A stretch of 64,000 nucleotides of DNA from Terrimonas_A sp036262095 (GTDB lineage Bacteria > Bacteroidota > Bacteroidia > Chitinophagales > Chitinophagaceae), in NCBI GenBank assembly GCA_036262095.1, contig DATAJQ010000050.1, positions 1 through 64,000 of the forward strand, read 5' to 3'. Both the position numbers and the translations under genes were made by a program. This document shows, piece by piece, positions 35,630 through 43,967 of this stretch. The notes below the pieces were generated by a model that searched no databases, was not told the origin of the DNA, and worked only from the letters and a program-made list of their open reading frames with translations. Position 1 is the first letter of the stretch. Every line of letters begins with the position of its first letter.

Positions 35630-37069
35630 ATGAACAGGACCATTACAAGCGCATTTTTGTTTTTAACAGGGTTGTTGTTAAGTGTCCCTGCTTTTTCAAA
35701 AGTGAAGCTGCGTACCATTTGGGGCAATGATATGGTGCTGCAGCAAAACAGTGAGGTAGTGATTAGCGGCACCACGAGGAGCGCATCAGCAGTGTATGTT
35801 ACTGCTTCCTGGAATGCAGGAAAGCGTGAAGTGGTGTATGCAGACTGGGAAGGGAAATTCCAGATAAAGCTGACAACACCCAAAGGTTCTGAAAAGTATT
35901 ACAGTATCTGTTTTGATGACGGCGAACCATTATGTCTTAACAATATCCTTGTTGGCGATGTTTGGTTCTGCTCCGGTCAATCCAATATGGAAATGCCGGT
36001 AAAAGGATTCAGAGGACAGCCCGTCACAGGTTCGCTGGATGCTATTGCAACGGCAAAGGCGGAACGCAGGATCCGTTTGTTTACTGTTAAGAATGCCTGG
36101 AGCACAAGGCCAAAGCTCGATGGAGTAGAAGGGCAATGGACAGCCGCTGGCCCCGAAGCCGTTGCTGAGTTCAGCGCTGCCGCCTATTTCTTCGCTGATA
36201 AACTGAACCAGGTAATTGATGTTCCTGTCGGTATCATCAATTGCTCCTGGAGTATGTCAAAGATAGAAGCCTGGATGAGCAAAGAAATGCTGGCAGGCTT
36301 TCCGAAAATAGAAATGCCCAATCCCAATCAAAAAGAGTTTGGTTGGACTGCAGGCACGCCCACTTTATTGTTCAATGCAATGGTGCAGCCCTGGAAGGGG
36401 TTTCCAATTAAAGGAATGTTGTGGTACCAGGGTGAGGCCAATACTCCCGACCCACAGTTATATAAAAAGCTATTCCCGGAAATGCTGAAGGGGTATCGTG
36501 GGTTCTTTAATCAGGATAAAATGCCTTTCTATTTCGTGCAACTGGCTCCCTGGAAATCGGAGCATAAAGATTCGCTGGACTGGGCTTTATTCCGGCAGGT
36601 GCAATTAGAGTTGTCGCAGGAGCTTCAACATGTAGGCATGGTGCATACCGGTGATGCAGGCGACGAGATCTTTATTCACCCACCAGGAAAAAAAACAGTG
36701 GGGGAGCGGTTTGCGCTATGGGCATTGGTTGATGCGTATGGGTTCAAGGGATTCTCTCCTACAGGACCGGTGTTCCAGTCGGCAGCGATAAAGGACAGTG
36801 CAATCGAAGTTACATTCAAATACGGTGAAGCAGGATTGAATCCAGAGAATGCCGGTATAGAAGGCTTTGAAATAGCAGGCAGTGATGGACATTTTCTGCC
36901 GGCACAGGCAGTTATTATTAATGCAACATCTGTGGTGAAGGTGTGGAATGCTGATGTTCCAGCACCGGTGCAGGTGCGCTATTGCTTCAGGAATTATAAA
37001 ACAGGCAACCTGGTCAACAATTTTGGATTGCCTGCTGCGCCATTTACGTATAACCTTAAGAATAATTAA
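35630..37069 (+). CDS. Sialate O-acetylesterase family (SASA) hydrolase
   Basis: 479 aa with a signal peptide ending near residue 23 (PAFS). The SGNH-type esterase core has the nucleophile Ser118 in FCSGQSNMEM, GMLWYQGEAN in the middle, and an HPPGKK segment near residue 347 carrying the catalytic His. An inserted beta domain spans about 30-100. It removes acetyl groups from O-acetylated sugars. Its start is 1 bp after the previous stop, so it is part of the same operon. Known members act on sialic acid or xylan; here an O-acetylated amino sugar is likely. Confidence 0.85.
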   Translation: MNRTITSAFLFLTGLLLSVPAFSKVKLRTIWGNDMVLQQNSEVVISGTTRSASAVYVTASWNAGKREVVYADWEGKFQIKLTTPKGSEKYYSICFDDGEPLCLNNILVGDVWFCSGQSNMEMPVKGFRGQPVTGSLDAIATAKAERRIRLFTVKNAWSTRPKLDGVEGQWTAAGPEAVAEFSAAAYFFADKLNQVIDVPVGIINCSWSMSKIEAWMSKEMLAGFPKIEMPNPNQKEFGWTAGTPTLLFNAMVQPWKGFPIKGMLWYQGEANTPDPQLYKKLFPEMLKGYRGFFNQDKMPFYFVQLAPWKSEHKDSLDWALFRQVQLELSQELQHVGMVHTGDAGDEIFIHPPGKKTVGERFALWALVDAYGFKGFSPTGPVFQSAAIKDSAIEVTFKYGEAGLNPENAGIEGFEIAGSDGHFLPAQAVIINATSVVKVWNADVPAPVQVRYCFRNYKTGNLVNNFGLPAAPFTYNLKNN

Positions 37070-37100
37070 CCGGGTATAAAAAGATACAGTCAGCGTGGAA

Positions 37101-38495
37101 ATGAAAAGAAATTATAGCATTGATCTGTTCCGTGGTTTTGCCATTATTGGAATGGTATTATCGGCTGTGATACCCTGGAGTAAAGAATTCCCGGGATGGT
37201 TGTATCATGCGCAGGTAGGCCCGCCGGATTTTACATTTGACCCGGCTCATCCAGGCATTACCTGGGTGGATCTTGTATTTCCTTTTTTCCTTTTTGCAAT
37301 GGGCGCGGCTTTCCCTTTGTCATTGAAGAAGAAGCTGGCTGCCGGGAATTATAGTGTTATCGTTTCCGGTTTGTTCAGAAGAGGAATATTACTGGTGTTC
37401 TTTGCCATCACCATAGCTTATTTCAATCCCGGTAATCTGAAGGGAGCAACCTGGGTAAATTACCTGACCAGTTTACTCGTTTTCTTTTCCTGGTTCATGG
37501 TGTTCATGCGTTTTGAAGGTTCACCGGTTAAGCGCTACGGCATCCAGATCGCCGGCGTGCTGATCATTGCAGCGCTTGCTTATTATCACAGTCAAATTTT
37601 GAACAACCCTTTTGATAAATCCAAAAGCGATATCATCATCCTGATCCTGGCAAACATGGCTGTGTTTGGCTCATTGATATGGTTGTTTACTGCAAACAAT
37701 ATCCTGGCAAGAATTGCTGTAACAGGGGTCATTGCTGCGCTATGGCTTACTAAAGATGTTGAAGGAGGGTGGCCTGCTATGCTCGCGAATGCAGGAAAGG
37801 AATGGCATTGGATGTATGATTTTTCTTTTCTGAAATATCTCTGTATTGTATTGCCGGGTTCAATATTGGGCGACTTGTTGGTTAAGAACCGTGAAATAGT
37901 TAACAGGAGTTATGCAGATGCTGAGAAAAAGCAGGTCAGGCAGATGGCATGGATCGGTTTTTTACTGGTGGTCTTTCATTTGGTTACTCTTTATTCACGC
38001 ACGTTGAGTGTAAATATTCTGGGGCATTTGCTGATAGGGCTTGTATTTTATATGCTTTTCAGAAAATGCAGAACGGGTCATGCGGCTTTTTATAAAAACC
38101 TGTTTGGCTGGGGTTTTGCGTTAGCCACTATTGCACTGTGCTTCGAGCCCTGGGAAGGAGGGATCAAAAAAGATCCTTCATCATTCAGCTACTGGTTTTT
38201 AACCAGCGGGCTGGCCTTTGTGTTTTATATTGTATGTGATTATCTCACAAAGCAGTTTTCAGGATTCCCGCTCATGTCTTCAATTATAAAAACCGGGCAG
38301 AACCCAATGCTGGCCTACTGTGTTGTGTCATTTCTTATTGTACCGCTGCTTGGCCTGTTGCAACTGCGGCCGCTATTGGATGAGCTGTCGGATAAAAGCC
38401 CTTACCTGGGATTGATACGCACGGTTGTTTATTTATTGCTGATGATCGGAATAACCGGCTTTGCCACTAACCGCAAATGGTTTTGGCGCTCATAA
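37101..38495 (+). CDS. DUF5009/NagX-like membrane protein
   Basis: 464 aa polytopic membrane protein with about ten to twelve hydrophobic segments. It begins with RNYSIDLFRGFAIIGMVLS, the signature opening of the heparan-alpha-glucosaminide N-acetyltransferase/COG4299 (NagX) family. These proteins are linked to GlcNAc use: they may transfer an acetyl group across the membrane or act as transporters. The start is the ATG at 37101; a GTG two codons upstream was rejected. It lies in the middle of the amino-sugar operon, 31 bp after the esterase gene. Confidence 0.8.
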   Translation: MKRNYSIDLFRGFAIIGMVLSAVIPWSKEFPGWLYHAQVGPPDFTFDPAHPGITWVDLVFPFFLFAMGAAFPLSLKKKLAAGNYSVIVSGLFRRGILLVFFAITIAYFNPGNLKGATWVNYLTSLLVFFSWFMVFMRFEGSPVKRYGIQIAGVLIIAALAYYHSQILNNPFDKSKSDIIILILANMAVFGSLIWLFTANNILARIAVTGVIAALWLTKDVEGGWPAMLANAGKEWHWMYDFSFLKYLCIVLPGSILGDLLVKNREIVNRSYADAEKKQVRQMAWIGFLLVVFHLVTLYSRTLSVNILGHLLIGLVFYMLFRKCRTGHAAFYKNLFGWGFALATIALCFEPWEGGIKKDPSSFSYWFLTSGLAFVFYIVCDYLTKQFSGFPLMSSIIKTGQNPMLAYCVVSFLIVPLLGLLQLRPLLDELSDKSPYLGLIRTVVYLLLMIGITGFATNRKWFWRS

Positions 38496-38523
38496 AAACA
38501 AACTGAATTATAAAAGTTGATAT

Positions 38524-39459
38524 ATGAAAATAACGGGAACTTTTATAGATGAGATATCGCATGATATTCCTCATCAGAACTGGGGGCGAAAAGAATGGGA
38601 CCAGGACTTTGAACACATGAAGGCCATCGGTATTGATACCGTTATCATGATCCGGAGTGGCTACCGCCGGTTTATTACTTATCCCTCAGAATGGTTGCAA
38701 CACAACCTGAGATGCTATGCACCACCGGTAGACCTGGTGGAAATGTTTTTACAACTGGCCGGGAAACATGGGCTGAAATTTTATTTCGGATTATATGATA
38801 GCGGTAAATATTGGGATACGGGCAATATGCAGCATGAGATCGATGCCAACCGCTATGTGATTGATGAAGTGTGGCAACGCTACGGTCATTATACAAGTTT
38901 TGGAGGCTGGTATCTCAGCATGGAGATCAGCCGCAAGACCAAGGGCGCTGCTCAAGCCTTCCGGGTACTGGGAGAGCAATGTAAAGGAGTGAGCAATAAT
39001 CTTCCCACATTCATTTCTCCCTGGATAGATGGGAAAAAGGCGGTGATGGCCGCATCTTCGACCTTAACCAAGGAAGATACTGTTTCATTAAGCGAACATG
39101 AAAAAGAATGGGATGAAATATTCCAGGAGATCCATACAGCGGTTGATGCAGTAGCCTTCCAGGACGGGCATATCGACTACAGCGAACTGGAAGATTTCTT
39201 CTCCATTAATAAAAAGCTGGCCGATAAATATTCAATGAAATGCTGGACCAATGCTGAGACTTTTGACCGCGATATGCCGATAAAATTTTTACCAATAAAG
39301 TTTGAAAAGCTGAAACTAAAGCTGGACGCTGCCCGCAAGGCAGGTTATGACAAAGCTATTACGTTCGAGTTCTCACATTTCATGAGCCCCCAATCAGCTT
39401 ATTTGCAGGCCGGTCATTTGTATAACCGGTATAAAGAATACCTGGAAACGCTGAGATAA
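38524..39459 (+). CDS. DUF4434 domain protein (TIM-barrel, glycosidase-like)
   Basis: 311 aa, no signal peptide, so cytoplasmic. Matches the DUF4434 family in pattern: TGTFIDEISHDIPHQNWG at the start, FEHMKAIGIDTVIMIRSG, GLKFYFGLYDSG, YTSFGGWYLSMEIS and a C-terminal YDKAITFEFSHFMSP. These strand-end motifs, with Glu in SMEIS and FEFSH, resemble retaining glycosidase barrels. The family has no settled biochemical function known to me. It sits between the NagX-like protein and the AGE epimerase genes, so a cytoplasmic glycosidase for imported amino-sugar oligomers is likely (inference). Confidence 0.75.
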   Translation: MKITGTFIDEISHDIPHQNWGRKEWDQDFEHMKAIGIDTVIMIRSGYRRFITYPSEWLQHNLRCYAPPVDLVEMFLQLAGKHGLKFYFGLYDSGKYWDTGNMQHEIDANRYVIDEVWQRYGHYTSFGGWYLSMEISRKTKGAAQAFRVLGEQCKGVSNNLPTFISPWIDGKKAVMAASSTLTKEDTVSLSEHEKEWDEIFQEIHTAVDAVAFQDGHIDYSELEDFFSINKKLADKYSMKCWTNAETFDRDMPIKFLPIKFEKLKLKLDAARKAGYDKAITFEFSHFMSPQSAYLQAGHLYNRYKEYLETLR

Positions 39460-39511
39460 GCAGTCCAGATGATTTCCATTCAACCATTAAAAAGAGATAA
39501 AAAATATACGG

Positions 39512-40678
39512 ATGAAAAATTACGCAGAGAAGTACAAGAATGAGTTGTTGCAGAACATTATGCCTTTTTGGGAAAAGAACTCTCCTGACCAACAGTACGG
39601 AGGTTTTTTTTCCTGTCTCGACCGGGAGGGAAAAGTATTCGATACAGACAAATTTATGTGGTTGCAGGGCCGGCAGGTTTGGACACTATCCATGTTGTAC
39701 AACGAACTGGGAGCAAATGAAACCTGGAGAGAAATGGCCATTAACGGCGCTGAGTTTATATTAAAGCATGGACGTGATGAAAATGGCGACTGGTATTTTT
39801 CTTTGGACCAGAGCGGACAACCACTGGTGCAACCCTATAATATCTTCTCTGATTGCTTTGCCAGTATGGGATTAGGCGCTTTGTATAAAATAACAGGAAG
39901 CGATGAATATGGGAATGCAGCTTACAGCACTTTTAAAAGGATATTAAAACGGCAGGAAAATCCAAAAGGTAAATACAATAAATCTTTTCCCGGCACCCGG
40001 CCACTGAAGAGCTTCGCGCTGCCAATGATATTGAGTAATCTTTCACTGGAACTGGAACATATTGTAGGCACTCCTACAGTAGATGAGCTTATTGATAAAA
40101 TGGTGCATGAAGTGATGGAAGTATTTTATCAGCCGGATACCGGTTTGATCATGGAGAGTGTATCTCTTGACGGGTCTTTTTCGGACAGCTTTGAAGGTAG
40201 ATTGGTAAACCCCGGCCATACCATCGAGGCCATGTGGTTTATGATGGATATCGCTCATCGCAGGGAAGATAACCTGTTAATGGAAAAATGTATAGATATT
40301 GCATTGCGTACCCTGGAGTTTGGCTGGGACGAGCAGCGGGATGGCATACTCTATTTCAAAGACATTTTGAATAAGCCGCCACAGCAGTTGGAGTGGGACC
40401 AGAAATTATGGTGGGTGCATGTTGAGGCATTGGTGTGCATGGCTAAAGGCTTTGCTTATACCGGGGATGAACGTTGCAGGCAATGGTTTGAAAAGTTGGA
40501 TGCTTATACGTTTTCCCGCTTTTCCGATCCGCAATATGGTGAGTGGTTTGGCTATCTTAACCGCCAGGGGGAGCCACTGCTTACTTTAAAAGGAGGCAAG
40601 TGGAAAGGATGTTTTCATGTGCCCAGGGGATTGTACAAAGTGTATGAATCGTTGAAGACTGTTGCCGTTGAAGCATAG
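39512..40678 (+). CDS. AGE family epimerase (N-acylglucosamine 2-epimerase-like)
   Basis: 388 aa, cytoplasmic (alpha/alpha)6 barrel. Family segments are visible: FWEKNSPDQQYGGFFSCLD, KFMWLQGRQVWTLS, NPGHTIEAMWFMMD with the conserved His/Glu, and KLWWVHVEALVCMAKG. The family interconverts ManNAc and GlcNAc (or other sugars and mannose). In this locus, ManNAc to GlcNAc conversion feeding NagB is the simplest role. Gaps are 52 bp upstream and 21 bp downstream. Cellobiose-2-epimerase-like activity cannot be excluded from sequence. Confidence 0.87.
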   Translation: MKNYAEKYKNELLQNIMPFWEKNSPDQQYGGFFSCLDREGKVFDTDKFMWLQGRQVWTLSMLYNELGANETWREMAINGAEFILKHGRDENGDWYFSLDQSGQPLVQPYNIFSDCFASMGLGALYKITGSDEYGNAAYSTFKRILKRQENPKGKYNKSFPGTRPLKSFALPMILSNLSLELEHIVGTPTVDELIDKMVHEVMEVFYQPDTGLIMESVSLDGSFSDSFEGRLVNPGHTIEAMWFMMDIAHRREDNLLMEKCIDIALRTLEFGWDEQRDGILYFKDILNKPPQQLEWDQKLWWVHVEALVCMAKGFAYTGDERCRQWFEKLDAYTFSRFSDPQYGEWFGYLNRQGEPLLTLKGGKWKGCFHVPRGLYKVYESLKTVAVEA

Positions 40679-40699
40679 AATCGTTTTGAAATTTCGTGT

Positions 40700-41770
40700 A
40701 TGAAGAAATATGGTATTACGCTTTTATTCCTGTTATTGATCCTGTCGGGCTATGCGCAGATCCGTTATTATGACGGTGCACAGTTTCCTCTTATTGGAAA
40801 GATCAATGACAGTACTGAGACACGCTATGAACGGCTGCCTTCCTGGCTGAAGGGAATATGTCGCGGGCCTGTATGGGACCTGGGCAAAAATACATCCGGG
40901 CTGGCCCTTCGTTTCCGGACCAACAGTACAACCATTGCGGCCAAATGGGAAGTGCTTGCCAATAGCAACATGAACCACATGGCTGCTACGGGGATAAAAG
41001 GGCTGGATCTATACGCCTGGACCGGGGGGAAATGGCAATTTGTAAATGTCGGCCGGCCCTCAGATAAAAGCAATCAGCAAACGATCATTTCAAATATGCG
41101 GCCGGAGGAGCGGGAATATCTGCTCTACCTGCCGTTGTATGACGGGGTGGTGAGTTTACAAATCGGCATTGACTCAACGGCCATTATAGAAAAGCCATCG
41201 TTGAAATTCCCTTCCACAACAAATCCGGTCGTGTGCTATGGTACCAGCATCACCCAGGGCGGCTGTGCAACGAGGCCCGGAATGTCTTACACTAGTATTC
41301 TGGAGCGGAAATTGAACCGTGAAGTGATCAATCTTGGTTTCAGTGGAAACGGCCAACTGGATTATGAAATTGCAGAACTGATGGGTCGCCGCACAGATGC
41401 AGGTCTTTACGTTCTTGATTTTATTCCCAATGTAACCCTTGAACAGGTTCTGGATAAAACCGTCACATTCATAAGCAGGTTACGGCAGAACAATCCGAAA
41501 ACACCCATACTTCTTGTTGAGTCTATTCTTTTTCCGCACTCCGTATTTGATCTGCAGATGTACAAGACCGTAACAGATAAAAACAATGCGTTGCGGAAAG
41601 AATATGAGAAATTGTTGCGGATGGGTTATAAGAACATTTATTATCTCCCGGCCGGAAAACTGATCGGGACTGATGGTGAAACTACTGTTGATGGTATCCA
41701 TCTTACCGATCTTGGCTTTACCCGTTTTGCTGATGAATTGCAAAAAACTGTCCGGCAGATCATCAGGTAA
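40700..41770 (+). CDS. SGNH/GDSL-family esterase
   Basis: 356 aa with a signal peptide ending near residue 19 (GYAQ). An N-terminal beta-sandwich (about 25-170) precedes the SGNH hydrolase. Block I is CYGTSITQGG with Ser183 (GTS in place of GDS), block II GFSGNGQ, and the catalytic pair is Asp331 and His334 in DGIHLTD. It is a carbohydrate esterase by pattern, likely removing acyl groups from the glycan in the periplasm. It is the second deacetylase-like gene in the locus after the SASA enzyme, and sits just before NagB. Confidence 0.85.
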   Translation: MKKYGITLLFLLLILSGYAQIRYYDGAQFPLIGKINDSTETRYERLPSWLKGICRGPVWDLGKNTSGLALRFRTNSTTIAAKWEVLANSNMNHMAATGIKGLDLYAWTGGKWQFVNVGRPSDKSNQQTIISNMRPEEREYLLYLPLYDGVVSLQIGIDSTAIIEKPSLKFPSTTNPVVCYGTSITQGGCATRPGMSYTSILERKLNREVINLGFSGNGQLDYEIAELMGRRTDAGLYVLDFIPNVTLEQVLDKTVTFISRLRQNNPKTPILLVESILFPHSVFDLQMYKTVTDKNNALRKEYEKLLRMGYKNIYYLPAGKLIGTDGETTVDGIHLTDLGFTRFADELQKTVRQIIR

Positions 41771-41842
41771 ATAATAACAAAAGTCCCTACAAACATCTTT
41801 AGATATCATTGAGGTTCGTTAGAACAATAATTTCGTTTTAGA

Positions 41843-43762
41843 ATGGCAAGATTAAATTTATTAGAGGAGACCCGTTTTGAAAAAGTCCCTGTTAAAGTAT
41901 ATCCCAACCAGATTGATGCTTCAGCAAATGTTGCGAAGCGTATAGCCACCATCATCAGGCAAAAACAAGCTGCAGGTAAAACTGCCGTGTTGGGCCTGGC
42001 AACAGGGGCCACACCGGTAAAAGTGTATAAAGAGTTAGTGCGTCTTCATAAAGAAGAGGGGCTTAGTTTTAAGAATGTGGTAACCTTCAACCTGGATGAG
42101 TATTATCCGATGAACCCGGCTGCTGATCAGAGTTACGTTAAGTTCATGAATAAAAACCTCTTTGATCATATCGATATACCCAAAGAAAATATCAATATCC
42201 CGGATGGTACATTGCGGGAGGAAGACATACCTGCTTTTTGCGAAGCGTATGAACAAAAGATCTCCGATCTCGGTGGGTTGGACCTGCAGATCCTGGGGAT
42301 CGGGCGCACCGGGCATATCGGCTTTAATGAACCCGGATCGGCTCCCAATTCCGGCACCAGGCTGGTTATCCTGAATGATCTTACCCGCCGCGATGCTTCC
42401 CATGAGTTTGGCGGGAAGGAAAATGTACCTGCAAAAGCCATTACCATGGGTGTTGGTACCATTTTCAAGGCAAAGGAAATAATCCTGATGGCATGGAATG
42501 AAAAAAAGGCCGAGATCGTGAAGAAAGCAGTGGAAGGAAATATGTCTGCCGATATTCCAGCCACCTATCTTCAAATGTCAGACAATGCGGAATTTGTTTT
42601 GGACAAAGAAGCCGCGTCATTGTTGACCCGGTTTGATCTGCCCTGGTTGGTACGCGATGTTGCATGGACAGATGAATTAATAAAAAAAGCGGTAGTATGG
42701 TTGTCTCTAGCTATTGACAAAGCTATTTTGAGATTGACGGATGAGGATTATAACAATAATGGCATGGCTCAGTTGATTGCTGAAAAGGGGACTGCCTACA
42801 GCATCAACATAAAGATATTTAATGAACTGCAACGTACCATCACCGGCTGGCCGGGCGGTAAGCCAAATGTGGATGATTCCAGCAGGCCGGAAAGGGCAGC
42901 GCCAGCACGTAAGAATGTAATACTGTTTTCTCCGCACCCGGATGATGATGTGATCTCGATGGGTGGCACTTTTATCCGCTTAGCTGATCAGGGGCATAAT
43001 ATTCACGTAGCGTATCAAACATCCGGGAATACTGCAGTATGGGACGAAGATGTATTGCGCTATCTTGAATTTGCACTTGACTATGCAGGTGCGGTCGGCG
43101 AAAATAAAGACAAGACCAACAAAATTTATTATGAAGTCAGAACCTTCTTCAAGACCAAACGACCCAACCAGACGGACCCGGAAGTGATACGTACCGTGAA
43201 GGCACTGATACGCAAAGGGGAGGCTATTGCAGGCGCCCGTTTTGTGGGACTGCCAGATGAAAACATACACTTCCAGGACTTGCCTTTTTATGACAGATCT
43301 AAATTGTCGAAGGATGTTTCTTTTGAAGATGATATACAGCAAACCATGGCGCTGCTTCGCAGTGTGAAGCCGCACCAGGTATTTGCTGCAGGCGATTTTG
43401 CCGATCCGCATGGAACGCATAAGGTCTGTTTCGATATTTTATTCGAAGCGCTCAAGCGCCTTGCCCGAACAGATGAATGGGTAAAAGACTGCTGGCTCTG
43501 GTTGTATCGCGGAGCATGGCATGAATATCCTATCCATGAGGTGGAAATGGCTGTTCCGCTTTCTCCGCAGGAAGTGAAACGCAAACGCCTGGCTATATTC
43601 AAGCATCAGTCACAAAAAGATGTTCCTGTTTTTCCCGGTGATGATCCGAGGGAATTCTGGGTGCGTGCTGAAGACCGGACGAGTGAAACGGCTGAACTGT
43701 ATCATAAACTGGGGTTGGCAGAATACGAAGCAATTGAAGCTTTTGTAAGGATGCGTTTTTAA
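41843..43762 (+). CDS. nagB: Glucosamine-6-phosphate deaminase fused to PIG-L deacetylase domain
   Basis: 639 aa cytoplasmic fusion. Residues 1-265 are NagB-like: GLATGATP (51-58), NLDEYYPM (83-90) with catalytic-type Asp85/Glu86, and GIGRTGHIGFNEPGS (152-166). The E. coli NagB Asp141 equivalent is Thr156, but His158 and Glu163 are kept. Residues about 350-630 are a PIG-L/LmbE domain with HPDDD (365-369) and DPHGTH (521-526), a zinc N-deacetylase pattern. Together it could deacetylate GlcNAc-6-phosphate and deaminate it to fructose-6-phosphate. No separate NagA is present in the window. It closes the amino-sugar operon. Confidence 0.92.
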   Translation: MARLNLLEETRFEKVPVKVYPNQIDASANVAKRIATIIRQKQAAGKTAVLGLATGATPVKVYKELVRLHKEEGLSFKNVVTFNLDEYYPMNPAADQSYVKFMNKNLFDHIDIPKENINIPDGTLREEDIPAFCEAYEQKISDLGGLDLQILGIGRTGHIGFNEPGSAPNSGTRLVILNDLTRRDASHEFGGKENVPAKAITMGVGTIFKAKEIILMAWNEKKAEIVKKAVEGNMSADIPATYLQMSDNAEFVLDKEAASLLTRFDLPWLVRDVAWTDELIKKAVVWLSLAIDKAILRLTDEDYNNNGMAQLIAEKGTAYSINIKIFNELQRTITGWPGGKPNVDDSSRPERAAPARKNVILFSPHPDDDVISMGGTFIRLADQGHNIHVAYQTSGNTAVWDEDVLRYLEFALDYAGAVGENKDKTNKIYYEVRTFFKTKRPNQTDPEVIRTVKALIRKGEAIAGARFVGLPDENIHFQDLPFYDRSKLSKDVSFEDDIQQTMALLRSVKPHQVFAAGDFADPHGTHKVCFDILFEALKRLARTDEWVKDCWLWLYRGAWHEYPIHEVEMAVPLSPQEVKRKRLAIFKHQSQKDVPVFPGDDPREFWVRAEDRTSETAELYHKLGLAEYEAIEAFVRMRF

Positions 43763-43967
43763 TCCCGGAATTCTTCTTTATATACTTGCATTTGCCGTTC
43801 AGCACCTTTTTAGCCAATCCTTCTTATATTTTAACAAGGATGCTAAAACCTGTGGTTTCAAAGGCCAGACAAAATATCTTCGGTTACATGGATCAATCTA
43901 TTCATAGTGTTTGCTGACCTGTGGATCGATTATCTGTTCCTTATTGTAACCGTTCAATTGATTCGGC

